A stretch of 64,000 bases of DNA from Inia geoffrensis (taxonomy: Eukaryota > Chordata > Mammalia > Artiodactyla > Iniidae): the NCBI GenBank assembly GCA_036417435.1, contig CM070904.1, positions 64,364,408 through 64,428,407 on the forward strand, written 5' to 3'. Both the position numbers and the translations under genes were made by a program. Positions 47,800 through 59,755 of the stretch are shown here, piece by piece. Each line of letters opens with the position of its first letter. Positions within the stretch are counted from its first letter, which is position 1. A model generated the notes under the pieces. That model searched no databases, was not told where the DNA came from, and was given only the letters and a program-made list of their open reading frames with translations.

Positions 47800-50700
47800 C
47801 TTACTTCACTCTATATAATAGACAATGGGTCCATCCACCTCACTACATGTAACTCAATTTTGTTTCTTTTTATGGCTGAGTAATATTCCATTGTATGTAT
47901 GTGCCACATCTTCTTTATCCATTCATCTGTCAGTGGACACTTAGGTTGCTTCCATGTCTGGCTATTGTAAATAGTGCTGCAATGAACATTGTGGTACATG
48001 ACTCTTTTTGAATTATTGTTTTCTCATGGTATGTGCCCAGTAGTGGGATGGCTGGGTCATATGGTAGTCCTGTTTTTACTTTTTTAAGGAACCTTCATAC
48101 TGTTCTCGATAGTGCCTGAATCAATTAACATTCCCACCAACAGTGCAAGAGGGTTCCCTTTTCTCCACACCCTCCCCAGCATTTATTGTTTCTAAACTTT
48201 TTGATGATGGCCACTGTGACCAGTATGAGGTGATACCTCATTGTCGTTTTGATTTGCATTTCTCTAATGATTGTGATGTTGAGCATCTTTTCATGTGTTT
48301 TTGGCAATCTGTATAACTTCTTTGGAGAAATGTCTGTTTAGGTCTTCTGCCCATTTTTGGATTGGGTTGTTTGGGTTTTTTTTGATATTGAGCTGCATGA
48401 GCTGCTTGTATATTTTGGAGATTAACCTTTTGTCAGTTGCTTCATTTGCTAATACCTTCTCCCATTCTGAGGGCTGCCTTTTCATCTTGTTTATGGTTTC
48501 CTTTGCTGTGAAAAAGCTTTGAAGTTTCATTAGGTCCCATTTGTTTATTTTTGTTTTTATTTCCATTTCTCTAGGAGGTGGGTCAAAAAGGAAATTGCTG
48601 TGATTTATGTCATAGAGTGTTCTGCCTATGTTTTCCTCTAAGAGTTTCATAATGTCTGGCCTTACACTTAGGTCTCTAATCCATTTTGAGTTTATTTTTG
48701 TGGTGTTAGGAAGTGTTCTAATTTCATTCTTTTACATGTAGCTGTCCAGTTTTCCCAGCACCACTTATTGAAGTGGATGTCTTTTCTCCATCGTATATTC
48801 TTGCCTCCTTCATCAAAGATAAGGTGACCATAGGTGTGTGGGTTTATCTCTGGGCTTTCTATCCTGTTCCATTGATCAATATTTCTGTTTTTGTGTCAGT
48901 ACCATACTGACTTGATTACTGTAGCTTTGTAGTATAGTCTGAAGTCCAGGAGCCTGATTCCTCCAGTTCTGTTTTTTTTTTCCTCAAGATTGTTTTGGCT
49001 ATTCAGGGTTTTTTGTGTTTCCATACAAATTGTGAAATTTTTTGATCTAGTTCTGTGAAAAACGCCATTGGTAGTTTGATAGGGATTGCATTGAATCTGT
49101 AGATTGCTTTGGGTAGTATAGTCACTTTCACAATGTTGATTCTTCCAATCCAAGAACATGGTATATCTCTCCATCTGTTTGTATCATCTTTAACTTCCTT
49201 CATCAGTGTCTTATAGTTTTCTGCATACAGGTCTTTTGCCTCCTTAGGTAGGATTATTCCTAGGTACTTTATTCTTTATGTTGCAGTGGTAAATGGGCGT
49301 GTTTCTTTAATTTGTCTTTCAGTTTTTTCATCATTAGTGTATAGGAATGCCAGAGATTTCTGTGCATTAATTTTGTATCCTGCTACTTTACCAAATTCAT
49401 TGATTAGCTCTAGCAGTTTTCTGGTAGCATCTTTAGGATTGTCTATGTATAGTACCAGGCCATCTGCAAACAGTGACAGTATTACTCCTTCTTTTTCTGA
49501 TTTGGATTCCTTTTATTTCTTTTTCTTCTCTGATTGCTGTGGCTAAAACTCCCAAAACTATCTTGAATAATAGTGGTGAGAGTAGACAACCTTGTCTTGT
49601 TCCTGATCTTAGTGGAAATGGCTTCAGGTTTTCACCATTGAGAATGATGTTGGCTGTGGGTTTGTCATAATTGGCCTTTATTATGTTAAGTTCTCTCTTT
49701 GCCTACTTTCTGGAGGTTTTTTTAGTCATAAATGGGTGGAGAATTTTGTTGAAAGCTTTTTCTGCATCTATTGAGATGATCATATGGTTTTTTATTCTTC
49801 AATTTGTTAATATGGTGTTTCACATTGATTGATTTGCGTATAGTGATGAATCCTTGCATTCATGGGATAAACCCCATTTGATCATGGTGTATTATCCTTT
49901 TAATGTGCTGTTAGAGTCTGATTGATAGTATTTTGTTCACGATTTCTGCATCTATGTTCATTAGTGATATTGGCCGGTAGTTTTCTTTCTTTGTGACACC
50001 TTTGTCTGGTTTTGGTATCAGGGTGACTGTGGCCTCATAACATGAGTTTGGGAGTGTTCCTCCCTCTGCTATATTTTGGAAGAGTTTGAAAGGATAGGTG
50101 TTAGCTCTTCTCTAAATGTTTGACAGAATTCACCTGTGAAGCCATCTGGCCCTGGGCGTTTGTTTGTGGGAAGATTTTTAATCACAGTTGCATTTCAGTG
50201 CTTGTGATTGGTCTATTTTTATTTTCTATTTCATCCTGGTTCAGTCTCACATGTTTGTGCTTTTCTAAGAATTTGTCCATTTCTTCCAGGTGGTCCATTT
50301 TATTGGCATATAGTTGCTTGTAGTAATCTCTTATGATCCTTTGTATTTCTGCAGTGTCAGTTGTTACTTCTCCTTTTTCATTTCTAATTCTGTTGATCTG
50401 AGTCTTTCCCTTTTTTCCTTGATGAGTCTGGCTAATAGTTTATCAATTTTGTTTATCTTCTCAAAGAATCAGCTTTTAGTTTTACTGATCTTTGCTATCG
50501 TTTCCATCATTTCATTTATTTCTGATCTGATCTTTATGATATCTTTCCTTCTACTAACTTTGGGGGTTTTTTTGTTCTTCTTTCTGTAATTGCTTTAGGT
50601 GTAAGGTTAGGTTGTTAATTTGAGATTTTTCTTGTTTTTTGAGGTAGGATTTTATTGCTATAAACTTCCCTCTTAGGCTTCTTTTGCTGCATCCCATAGG

Positions 50701-51548
50701 TTTTGGGTAGTTGTACTTTCAATGTCATTTTTTCTAGGCATTTTTTGATTTCCTCTTTGACTTCTTCAGTGATCTCTTGGTTATTTAGTAGTGTATTGTT
50801 TAGCCTCCATGTGTTTGTACTTTTTACAATAATTTTCCTGTAATTCATATGTAGTCTTACAGCGTTTTGGTCAGAAAATATACCTGATATGATTTCAATT
50901 TTCTTAAATTTACCAAGGCTTGATTTTTGACCCAGGATATGATCTATCCTGGAGAATGTTCCATGAGCACTTGAGAAGAAAACATATTCTTTTGTTTTTG
51001 GATGCAATGTCCTGTAAATATCAATTAAGTCCAACTTGTTTAATGTATCATTTAAAGCTTCTGTTTCCTTATTTATCTTCATTTTGGATGATCTGTCCAT
51101 TGGTGAAAGTGGGGTGTTAACGTCCCCTACTATGATCGTGTTATTGTTGATCTCCCCTTTTATGGCTCTCAGCATTTGCCTTATGTACTGAGGTGTTCCT
51201 ATGTTGGGTGTATAAGTATTTACAATTGTTATATCTTCTTGGTTGATCCCTTGATCATTATGTAGTGTCTTTCTTTGTCTCTTGTAATAGTCTTTATCTT
51301 AAAGTCTATTTTGTCTGATATGAGAATTGCTACTCCAGCTTTCTTTTGATTTCCATTTGCATGGAAAAAATTTTTCCATCCCCTCACTTTCAATCCATAG
51401 GTGTCCCTAGGTCTGAAGTGGGCCTGTTATAGACAGAATATATATGGTCTTGCTTTTGTAAACATTCAGCCAGTCCATGTCTTTTGGTTGAAGCAATTAA
51501 TCCATTCACATTTAAGGTAGTTATCGATATGTATGTTCCTCTTACCAT
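47800..51548 (-). pseudogene. L1 'C' ORF2, disrupted, mutated RT active site
   Basis: Start taken as the ATG at 51546-51548, followed by TTLNVNG. An endonuclease fragment with VGDVNTPLSPMDRSSKM (in place of the usual GDFNT) and SDQNA (in place of SDHNA, a catalytic His) lies in frame 50615-51175. The RT motif, normally FADD, reads FADG here (near 49454-49474), so a catalytic Asp is lost. C-terminal pieces: 48291-48650, the Cys motif [18 protein letters not shown] in frame 48125-48307, and MEYYSAIKRN in 47811-47999. Multiple stops and shifts make it inactive. It is a retrotransposon relic, not a host gene. Confidence 0.92.
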
Positions 51549-51606
51549 TTTCTTAATTTTGTGGGGTTTGTTATTGTAGGTCTTTTCCTTCTCTTGTGTT
51601 TCCTGC

Positions 51607-52487
51607 CTAGAGAAGTTCCCTTAGCATTTGCTGTATAGCTGGTTTGGTGGTGCTGAATTCTCGTAGCTTTTGCTTGCTTGTAAAGGTTTTAATTTCTCCA
51701 TCGAATCTGAATGTGATCCTTGCTGGGTAGAGTAATCTTGGTTGTAGGTTTTTCCCTTACATCACTTTAAATATGTCCTGCCACTCCCTTCTGGCTTGCA
51801 GAGTTTCTGCTGAAAGAGCAGCTGATAACCTTATGGGGTTAACCTTGTATGTTATTTGTTGCTTTTCCCTTGCTGTTTTTAATACTTTTTCCTTGTATTT
51901 AATTTTTGATAGTTTAATATGTTTCTCATTGTGTTTCTCCTTGGAGTTATCCGGTATGGGACTCTCTGTACTTCCTGGACTTGATTGACTATTTCCTTTT
52001 CCATATTAGGGTAGTTTTCAACTATAATCTCTTCAAATATTTTCTCAGTCCCTTTCTTTTTCTCTTCTTCTTCTGGTACCCCTATAATTCGAATATTGGT
52101 CCATTTAATGTTGTCCCAGAGGTCTCTGAGGCTGTCCTCAATTATTTTCATTCCTTTTTCTTTATCCTGTTCTGTGGTAGTTATTTCCACTATTTTATCT
52201 TCCAGGTCACTTATCCGTTCTTCTGCCTCAGTTATTCTGTTATTGATTCCTTCTAGAGAATTTAATTTCATTTACTGTGTTGTTTATCATTGTTTGCTGT
52301 TTAGTTCTTCTAGGTCCTTGTTAAACGTTTGTGTTTTCTCCATTCTGTTTCCAAGATTTTGCATCATCTTTACTATCATTGCTCTGAATTCTTTTTCAGG
52401 TAGGCTGCCTATTTCCTCTTCATTTGCTTGGTCTGGTGATTTTTTACCTTGCTCCTTAATCTGCTGCGTTTTTCTCTGTCTTCTCGT
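51607..52487 (-). pseudogene. L1 'C' ORF1, start codon lost and frameshifted
   Basis: The expected start reads ACG instead of ATG (52485-52487), followed by RRQRKTQQIKEQ, the normal N-terminus in artiodactyl L1 ORF1. Frame 52287-52535 covers the N-terminus and early coiled coil (LPEKEFRAMIVKMMQNL). Frame 51879-52271 covers the rest of the coiled coil and the RRM-like part (ITEAEERISDLEDKIVE, NIRIIGVPEEEE). The 3' part up to the stop at 51607-51609 is in another frame. The total length of 881 bp is not a multiple of three. Confidence 0.9.
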
Positions 52488-53158
52488 TTTGCTTAAGTTA
52501 CTGTGTTTGGGGTCTCCTTTTTGCAGGCTGCACATTCACAGTTCCTGTTGTTTTTGGTGTCTGCCCACGGTGGGTAAGTTTGGTTCAGTGGGTTGTGTAG
52601 GCTTTCTGGTAGAGGGGACTGGTGCCTGTGTTCTGGTGGATGAGGCCGGATGTTGTCTTTCTGCTGGGCAGGACCGCATCCGGTGGTGTCTTCTGAGGTG
52701 TCTGTGACCTCATTATGATTTTAGGCAGCCTCTCTGCTAATGTGTGGTGTTGTGTTCCTGTCTTGCCAGTTGTTTGGCATGGGGTGTCCAGCACTGGAGC
52801 TTGCTGGTTGTTGAGTGGAGCTGCGTCTTAGCGTTGAGATGGAGATCTCTGGGAGAGCTCTCGCCGATATTACAAGGGGCCAAGAGGTCTCTGGTGAACC
52901 AATGTCCTGAACTCAGCTCTCCCACCTCAGGGGCTCAGGCCTGACACCCGGCCTGAGCACCAAGACCCTGTCAGTCACACAGCTGTCCTCAGTGAGGTGT
53001 CTGCAGATGGCTGGCCTGCCACTATGCCAATCTGTGGTTGTGGATCAAGATCTTGGGTTACAACAGCAGCTGCACTGGGCTTCCTCCCTGGAAGAAGTTG
53101 TTTAAGCCCCAAATCTGCTGCTGCCCCTGACCAACTCCAGTGCCTACCAGTGATTTTC

Positions 53159-55069
53159 ATATCTCATTGTTTGTATAATGAAATTTTAATGTCTGACATA
53201 GAACTACTAAGAAACTTGTGGTGGCTTAGTCGCTGGTCTGGACTGTGGAGTAATCTGGCCATAACATCTGTCTCTTCACTGACTGCCAGGATAGGTCTGG
53301 ATAATTGAACGATTAACATGGGCAATGTTTAAATTTTCCTAGTGAATAAAATCCTTGAAAGCAGAAATTGTATCTTTTTTTTCCTCTTCAGTTTCAGAGT
53401 ACAGTAGTGACTTGTGCTTATGGATACTTAGAAATTGTTAATCAAAAGAATGATCGACTTACTGACTATATGATTTAAGGAAGTCACATATGTATACTAC
53501 CTTTGCAGTTTCTATTGAAAACATCAAATTGCATAAAAATAAAAAATGATGAATTAGAGTTATTAAAAAATCAAGACACACATTTGTGTATACACATATT
53601 CCTCTATGATTCCAAATTTTAGATGATAGATGGATAATCTTTTTATGAGTGTATTGGCATTACGAGGAAAATGCATTTCTTTCTTTCTTGTGGTACTAGA
53701 GAAAACAAACTTCCCTCCCTTTTTGAAGCATACCCTACCAGGATCATACGGAACAAAAAAACTAGATTACTGATGTCACAGAAAAGCAGGTTTTTCATCC
53801 TTCCCTTGCTCCAGGCAGAGATGTAATATTAACCAGAAACAGGGAAAGGGTCTTAGGCCAAAGAATTTTTATGATTCTTTAGTTTCTGATGCTTTACCCA
53901 TTCTTTCCACACAGTCTCCTTCCTCTGTGTAGAGTGGGGAACACTCATTCACTTTCCTTATAAGCAATCTTTATTCCTGGAGAGACTCTTCACAGCAGTT
54001 TGTAAGTATTTCTGAACACGGGGCCCAGTATGCACTGCAGGTGCCACTATGTTACTAGCTCTGTGCATTTACATTAAGTTTTTGTTTCTGTACATTGGAG
54101 AACTTGTACTTTTTTTCATGTGTCTCTGGGTATCTATCAAACCACATCTCTCCATGATAACTGTGTATTACAGAGTAGTTAAGATACGGTGTGTTCATTT
54201 CAGAAGCTGGTGTAACAAAAGTGGAAAAAAATGAGGAAACAAAAATAGCCTTTCAAAATATTCTGGAGAAAATTCTCATCAGAATGTTTCTTATGAATGG
54301 ATATGTTCGATATCTAACTCCTAAGAGTGAAGTTGAAATAAGTTTATAATACATTACTTTTAAATTTTAATTTATAATATTTTGTTTAAAATATTAAATT
54401 ATCTACAGGAAAACGTGCAAAGGAAAAAAAGTTTATTTTTAAGTCATGGAATAACATGATTTCACTTCAGCTTCATATAAATTGGTAAATGTAGCTATAG
54501 TACTTCCAAAGTATGTGAAACATCAGAAAAAAAAGGAACTGTAAAAAAAAAAAAACACTAGATGGCAAAGAATTAAAGAAAGAATAAAATTAACAGCCCA
54601 TTGAGAGGGAAGAAGTTGAAGTCAGAAAGAGTGGAAAAACTAACAGACTATTAAGAAAAATGTAAATGTAGTTTGAAAAGAGAAATATAAAATTAAAGCA
54701 TTGCAAGGAATTTTGCTTCCAAATGTCATTAATTAAAATAATTAAAACAATAAAATGTTCCTTTAAATTTTTTCCTTTTTCTTGTAAAAACATTGAATAG
54801 AGTTTTTCTCTCTATTTTACACTGTCTTGCTCCACCCATTTTTCAGGCATCTATCTCCCAGGAAAAAACTCTAATATCTCTTTCTCCAATTGAATGGCCC
54901 CCAGGATGGGGAGTAGTTTGAAAAGGGGAGGAAAAACCTTCCTAACCCCAATGAGGGTTATCTACTGGAAATAAAAAATATCATACTTGTGGTTAACTAT
55001 TAGAAACATTCCTATTAATAAATATTAAGGACAATAATACTATTTAACATCATACATAGGCCCTCTTCA
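53159..55069. other. Unique AT-rich DNA, no gene seen
   Basis: A run of 14 A around 54543-54556. No clear repeat. Frames of about 60-67 codons are unremarkable. The last few hundred bases may belong to the neighbouring old L1. Confidence 0.4.
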
Positions 55070-56105
55070 TTTAAAGAAAAAGAAAGATAAGTAAAGGAAG
55101 GTATAAATGTTGTAAAGGAAGATACAAAGCTTTTAATATGTGATGATGATAAGATTATCTAACAGAAGATCCATGTGAATCAACTGAAAATTTCTCTAAA
55201 GCAGGAATACCCAATCAGAAAATTCAGTGGGGAAAAGAATATCATTTGTAATAGTGACAACAATAAACAAAAAACGTAAAATACTTGAGAATAAATTGAA
55301 AAAAAGGAATCTATGTGACTATATGAAGAAAATTGCAAGTTTATTGAAAACGTGATGTTAAAAATAACTCAATAATAAGAGAAATATATCAAAGCCCAGG
55401 ATTTTGAAACTTAGTTTTTTAGAATGTCAATTTTTAACAAATTAATCTATAAATTTACAGCAATTCCAATCAAAACCTCAACATTATATTTATAGAACCT
55501 GTTATTCCAAAATTCATATAAAAATCCAATAATAGAAACTTTTAATAAAGAACACTGTCCTAAAAGAGATCAAAACATAAAGGCATAGTAATTAAAATAA
55601 GGAGTTTGTTTGAGGAGTAGATGAATAAATCAGTGGAAAAAAATAGAGTCCATAAAAAATACCTATAAATAAATAGTAACATAGCTTGAATAAATGGCAT
55701 TTAAAACTTTTGGAAAGGATAGACTATTCAAGAAATAGTGTTGTGAGAATCTGTTAATCGTTTAAAATTAAAGTAGACCATCTACAGTACCTTACCCTAA
55801 CAAATAAATTTTATATGGATTTAAAATCAAAACACTAGATAAAAATAGAGGAGAATATTTTTGCAATCATGTCAAGGAAATTGAAAAGATGAAGACTTTC
55901 TAAATAAAATGGAAAACCCAGAGACATGAAGGAAAAATCTGATAGATTTGACTAAATAAAAATTTAAAAATTCTCTCTTACAAAAGACAGGAAAAATAAA
56001 AGTGAAACCAAATAACTATCTTGGAAAAAGGAAAGACCCATATGAGAAAAAGAGTAATATATATTAATATTCATAATCTATAAAACCACGTAGCAAGTAT
56101 AGTAA
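55070..56105 (+). mobile_element. Ancient L1M ORF2 segment, sense
   Basis: Degraded ORF2 DNA, recognised by order: tgatgatgataagattatct (the FADD-DMI neighbourhood), aatactTGAGAATAAATTG, gaatgtcaatttttaacaaa, gcaattccaatcaaaacctc, ggaaaggatagactattcaa, gatttaaaatcaaaacac, atgaagactttctaaa. About 1 kb from the RT end to the thumb region. No intact frame. Confidence 0.65.
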
Positions 56106-56167
56106 CCCTTTGTTATTTTTAGGTCACCATTTATTATTTTAACTATGTTTTAGGTAATTCACTGATG

Positions 56168-56386
56168 GGTTGTTGTTTTTTTTCCAGTTTTATTTATTTA
56201 CTTTTAAACTTTTATATTGGAGTAGAGTTGATTTACAATGTTGTGTTAGTTTCAGGTGTACAGCAAAGCGATTCAGTTATACATATGCACATATCTATTA
56301 CTTTTCAAATTCTTTTCCCATTACGTTATTACAGAGTACTGAGTAGAGTTCCCTGTGCTATACAGTAGGTCCGTTTTGATTATCTA
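56168..56386 (-). mobile_element. Short L1 3'UTR tail (L1 'D')
   Basis: Antisense tail: T-rich start, tatattggagtagagttgat, ttacaatgttgtgttagttt, caggtgtacagcaaagcgat, gagttccctgtgctatacag. The perfect 13-bp duplication taattcactgatg is at 56155-56167 and 56387-56399. Same 3'UTR type as the elements at 58258 and 59274. Confidence 0.93.
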
Positions 56387-56399
56387 TAATTCACTGATG

Positions 56400-56784
56400 C
56401 TTTAAACATTTTAAAATTTGTCATGTTAACCCAATGAAGTATTTTATTTCAAAGTTTCATTTTAAGGAAATGAAAGAAGAAGAAAACAAACATTTGGGTG
56501 AAATAATTTGCCTAAGGTTGCATCATTATGGGACCCTGCCAATATTTGAACCGAGAGCTTTAGTTGCAGAATTCCTAACTGCAGTACTCTATGAACTTCC
56601 CTTTCATCATGAATATAAAACTTTTTTTCAGTTTCTGGTTTATAATTAATTTTGTTCATATGTTTATGATGATAAAAAGTTGAAAGATTCTATAGACATA
56701 CAACCATTAATTGTTAACTGCATGATTTACTTTCTTTGATGTTTAGTATGTCTTCCCCACAACAGACAGGTTTTCTTCTTGTTT
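56400..56784. other. Unique DNA
   Basis: Overlapping 71- and 65-codon frames on opposite strands (56434-56659) carry no recognised motif. The plus-strand text gaagaaaacaaacatttggg followed by tgaaataatttgcctaagg is faintly MIR-like. Confidence 0.35.
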
Positions 56785-57450
56785 CTCGTAATTTCATATA
56801 ACACCTTAATCCATCTAGAATTTATTAGAATAGAATACTATTCACCATACCACTACATAGCATGAAGTGATATGCTGAATGGATCTTTTTTCCCATGTAG
56901 GTGACCCTTTTCCTATGTTAAACTCTTATTTTCTCTAGAGGTCATTTTGAATTCATCTGTTTAATTCCACTTATTATATGTCTATTCTTGTACCTATATT
57001 ATCCTGGCTTACTTACTGAAGCCCTGTAATTTGTTTTAATACTTGATAAGGTAACCTTATTTTTCAAAACTTTCTGGAAATTCACAAACCATTGATTTTG
57101 AAAGGTATTATGTTTCTCTACAACATTTAATCTTCCTACCCAAGAACAAGGTACATCTTTGCATTAACTAGAGTCTTTATATATATTTGATAATTTATAT
57201 AAATATATATAAATTTACAAATTTTATTCCCATGGATCTTTCACATTAATTGTTAACTATTTGCCTAGATTACTTATTTACCATGTGCGTGTGATGGAGT
57301 TTTGTGTAACATGAATATTACTATAGTTAATGGGATGTTTTCTGTTCTATTGCATTTTCTATTTGTAGCTATCGCTGGTTGCTGTGATTATAAAGACATT
57401 GTTAGTTTGTTTTCCTTCAGTAGCAGCAGTGAAGACTGTATTTTTATATT
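56785..57450 (-). mobile_element. Ancient L1M ORF2 segment, antisense
   Basis: The reversed ORF2 order is visible: accttaatccatctagaatt, tgtctattcttgtacctata, actgaagccctgtaatttg, ttttcaaaactttctgg, ttaatcttcctacccaagaa, ttattcccatggatctttc. Strongly mutated. Confidence 0.6.
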
Positions 57451-57459
57451 GTTTAAATT

Positions 57460-57590
57460 CAATAATCATTTTTAAGCACTGACTAAGTACCAGGTTCTAT
57501 TCTAGGAGTATGAAGATATAGATAAGACAGGAATCTCTTCCTCAAAAGCATGCAGGGCCTGATAGAAATGCCTGTAATCTTTGTATAAGG
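57460..57590 (-). repeat. L2 fragment, antisense
   Basis: agcactgactaagtaccagg, ttctattctaggagtatgaa, gatatagataagacaggaat, then caaaagcatgcagggcctga. This is the antisense L2 3' end ('gtgccaggcactgtgctaggcactggggata'). Confidence 0.6.
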
Positions 57591-57744
57591 GGCTAGGATT
57601 AATGACATATTGATAAAGAAAAAAACTATTGGTATTTACATAGAATAAATAATGTTTTAGGAAATCATTCTAAAAAGTCAAGGGCTATACTGTATCCTTC
57701 AACATCCTCACGGCACTTAGCACATCATTTTACCCTTGAGGCCA

Positions 57745-57990
57745 ACTGCAGTAGTAACAGCTACCATTTACTATCTCTTAGGTTTCAAGCACTGTAGAAA
57801 CTAAGAATAATTTCATTAATCCTCCCAACAGTTTACCATGTGGGTGTTCTAATCCCCATTAAACTGATGAGAGAACTGAGACTCAGAGAATTTAAGGAAC
57901 ATACCCACAGACTCTCTGCAAGTACTTGGCAGACTGAGGATTCAAACAGGTCTGTGCGCCTGGTATTCCACCATGATGCTCTGCTGTAGA
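57745..57990 (-). repeat. MIR SINE, long copy, antisense
   Basis: Antisense order: gtagtaacagctaccattta, ttaatcctcccaacagttta, aatccccattaaactgatga, gagaactgagactcagagaa, acttggcagactgaggattc, aaacaggtctgtgcgcctgg. Nearly complete. Confidence 0.85.
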
Positions 57991-58069
57991 CACAGAGTTC
58001 ATGATTATGAGATAGACAAGTGATGTTTACTCATTGCAAATAAACAATGAAAACACTAGTCACTTTTTT

Positions 58070-58243
58070 TACTGGATTTTTTTAAGGCTGTTGAAATTTG
58101 TCCTTTATTTTTTTAATACAGTTTTTAAAGGTTACTATTTACAGTTATTACAAAATATTGTCTATATTCCCCATGTTGACAATACATGCTTGAGTCTGTT
58201 TTACACCTAATAGTTTATGCCTTCCACTCCTCTACCCCTAAGA
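58070..58243 (-). mobile_element. L1-type 3'UTR fragment, first of two at the same target
   Basis: The part ttaatacagtttttaaaggt, tactatttacagttattac, ccccatgttgacaatacatg, ttttacacctaatagtttat is a cetartiodactyl L1 3'UTR in antisense. It is flanked by actagtcactttttt at 58055-58069 and 58243-58257, which serves as its duplication. The leftmost 40 bases are less certain. Confidence 0.6.
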
Positions 58244-58707
58244 CTAGTCACTTTTTTAAAATATTTTAATTTTATTGGAGTATAGTTGATTTACAATGTT
58301 GTGTTAGTTTCAGGTGTACAGCAAAGTGATCCAGTTTACATATGTATATATCTATTCTTTTTCAGATTCTCTTCCCATTTAGGTTATCACAGAGTATTGA
58401 GCAGAGTTCCCTGTGCTATACAGTAGGTCCTTGTTGCTTACATACAGTAGTGTGTGTGTGTTCATCCCAAGCTCCTGATTTATCCCTCCCCTGCCACATT
58501 TCCCCCTAGATAACCATAAGTTTGTTTTCGATATCTGTAAGTCTGCTTCTGTTTTGAAAATAAGTTCATTTGTATCTTCTTAAAAATTAGATTCCACACA
58601 TGAGTGATATCATGGGATATTTGTCTTTCTCTGTCTGACTTACTTCACTTAGTATGATAATCTTTAGATCCATCCATGTTGCTGCAAATGGCATTAGTTC
58701 ATTCTTT

Positions 58708-58927
58708 GTTTTGTTTTTTGTTTTTGTTTTTTTTGGCAGTACACGGGCCTCTCACTGTTGTGGCCTCTCCCCTCGCAGAACACAGGCTCCGGACGCGCAG
58801 GCTCAGCGGCCATGGCTCACGGGCCCAGCCGCTCCACGGCATGTGGGATCTTCCCGGACCGGGGCACGAACCCGTGTCCCCTGCATCGGCAGGCGGACTC
58901 TCAACCACTGCGCCACCAGGGAAGCCC
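58708..58927 (-). mobile_element. CHR-type tRNA-derived SINE, copy 6 (nested in L1 'E')
   Basis: Antisense full-length copy: interrupted T tract, gtacacgggcctctcactg, ending ccaccagggaagccc. The perfect 13-bp duplication tagttcattcttt lies at 58695-58707 and 58928-58940. Removing it restores the host L1 reading (gcattagttcattctttttc). Its tail is broken by G residues, so it is not the youngest copy. Confidence 0.97.
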
Positions 58928-59273
58928 TAGTTCATTCTTTTTCATGGCTGAATAATATTCCATTGTATATATGTACCACATCTTCTTTATCCATTCCTCT
59001 GTTGGTGGACATTTAGGTTGCTTCCATGTCTTGGCTATTGTAAATAGTGCTGCAATGAACACTGGGGTGCATGTATCCTTTTGGATTATGGTTTTCTCCA
59101 GATATATGCCCAGGTGTGGGACTGCTGGATCATAAGGTAGTTCTGTTTTAAGTTTCTTAAAGAACTTCCATACTGTTCTCCATAGTGGTTGTACCAATTT
59201 ACATTCCCACCAACAGTGTAGGAGGGTTCCCTTTTTCCCACACCCTCTCCAGCATTTATTGTTTGTAGACTTT

Positions 59274-59623
59274 AAAAAATTTTTTGTTTATTGGAGTATA
59301 GTTGATTTACAATGTTATATCAGTTTCAGGTGTACAGCAAAGTGAATCAGTTATACATATATCCACTCTTTTAGATTCTTTTCCCATATAAGCCATTACA
59401 GAGTATTGAGTAGAGTTTCCTGTGCCATACAGTAGGTCCTTATTAGTTATATATTTTATATATAGTACTGTGTATATGTCAATCCCAATCTTCCAATTTA
59501 TCCCTCCTTCCCTCACACCTTAGTAACCATAAGTCTGTTTTCTACATCTGTAACTATATTTTTGTTTTGTTGATAAATTCATTTGCACCCTTTTTTTAGA
59601 TTCCACATATAAGTGATATCATA
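59274..59623 (-). mobile_element. L1 3'UTR tail (L1 'F') nested in L1 'E'
   Basis: Antisense 350-bp tail: ttgtttattggagtatagtt, ttcaggtgtacagcaaagtg, gagtttcctgtgccatacag, caatcccaatcttccaattt, ttagattccacatataagtg. The host L1 is interrupted at tgtagac (59264-59270), repeated at 59624-59630, with one mismatch in the next three bases. Without it, the host reads on normally (gtttgtagac then attctgatggtggcc). Confidence 0.9.
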
Positions 59624-59755
59624 TGTAGACATTCTGATGGTGGCCATTCTGACAAGTGTGAGGTGATACCTCATTGTAGTTTTGATTTGCATTTCCCTGA
59701 TAATTAGTGATGTTGAGCATCTTTTCATGTACTTTTTGGCCATTTTTTATATCTA

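Larger units (their letters stand above)
47372..53143 (-). mobile_element. Nearly full-length L1 (L1 'C') with 15-bp target duplication
   Basis: Antisense L1 of 5.77 kb. Left end: T run, catctttattggagtataa and the same 3'UTR type as 4090-4488. Then ORF2, a 58-nt spacer, ORF1 and roughly 650 nt of 5'UTR (reverse strand: cctcaggggctcaggcctg, gagaagacagag region). The perfect duplication ctaccagtgattttc lies at 47357-47371 and 53144-53158, so both borders are exact. I cannot tell whether the 5'UTR is complete. Both reading frames carry stops and shifts. Confidence 0.97.

Noticed and set aside
58654..59016. 120-codon frame
   Set aside because: Spans CHR SINE copy 6 and L1 sequence; no independent coding signal.
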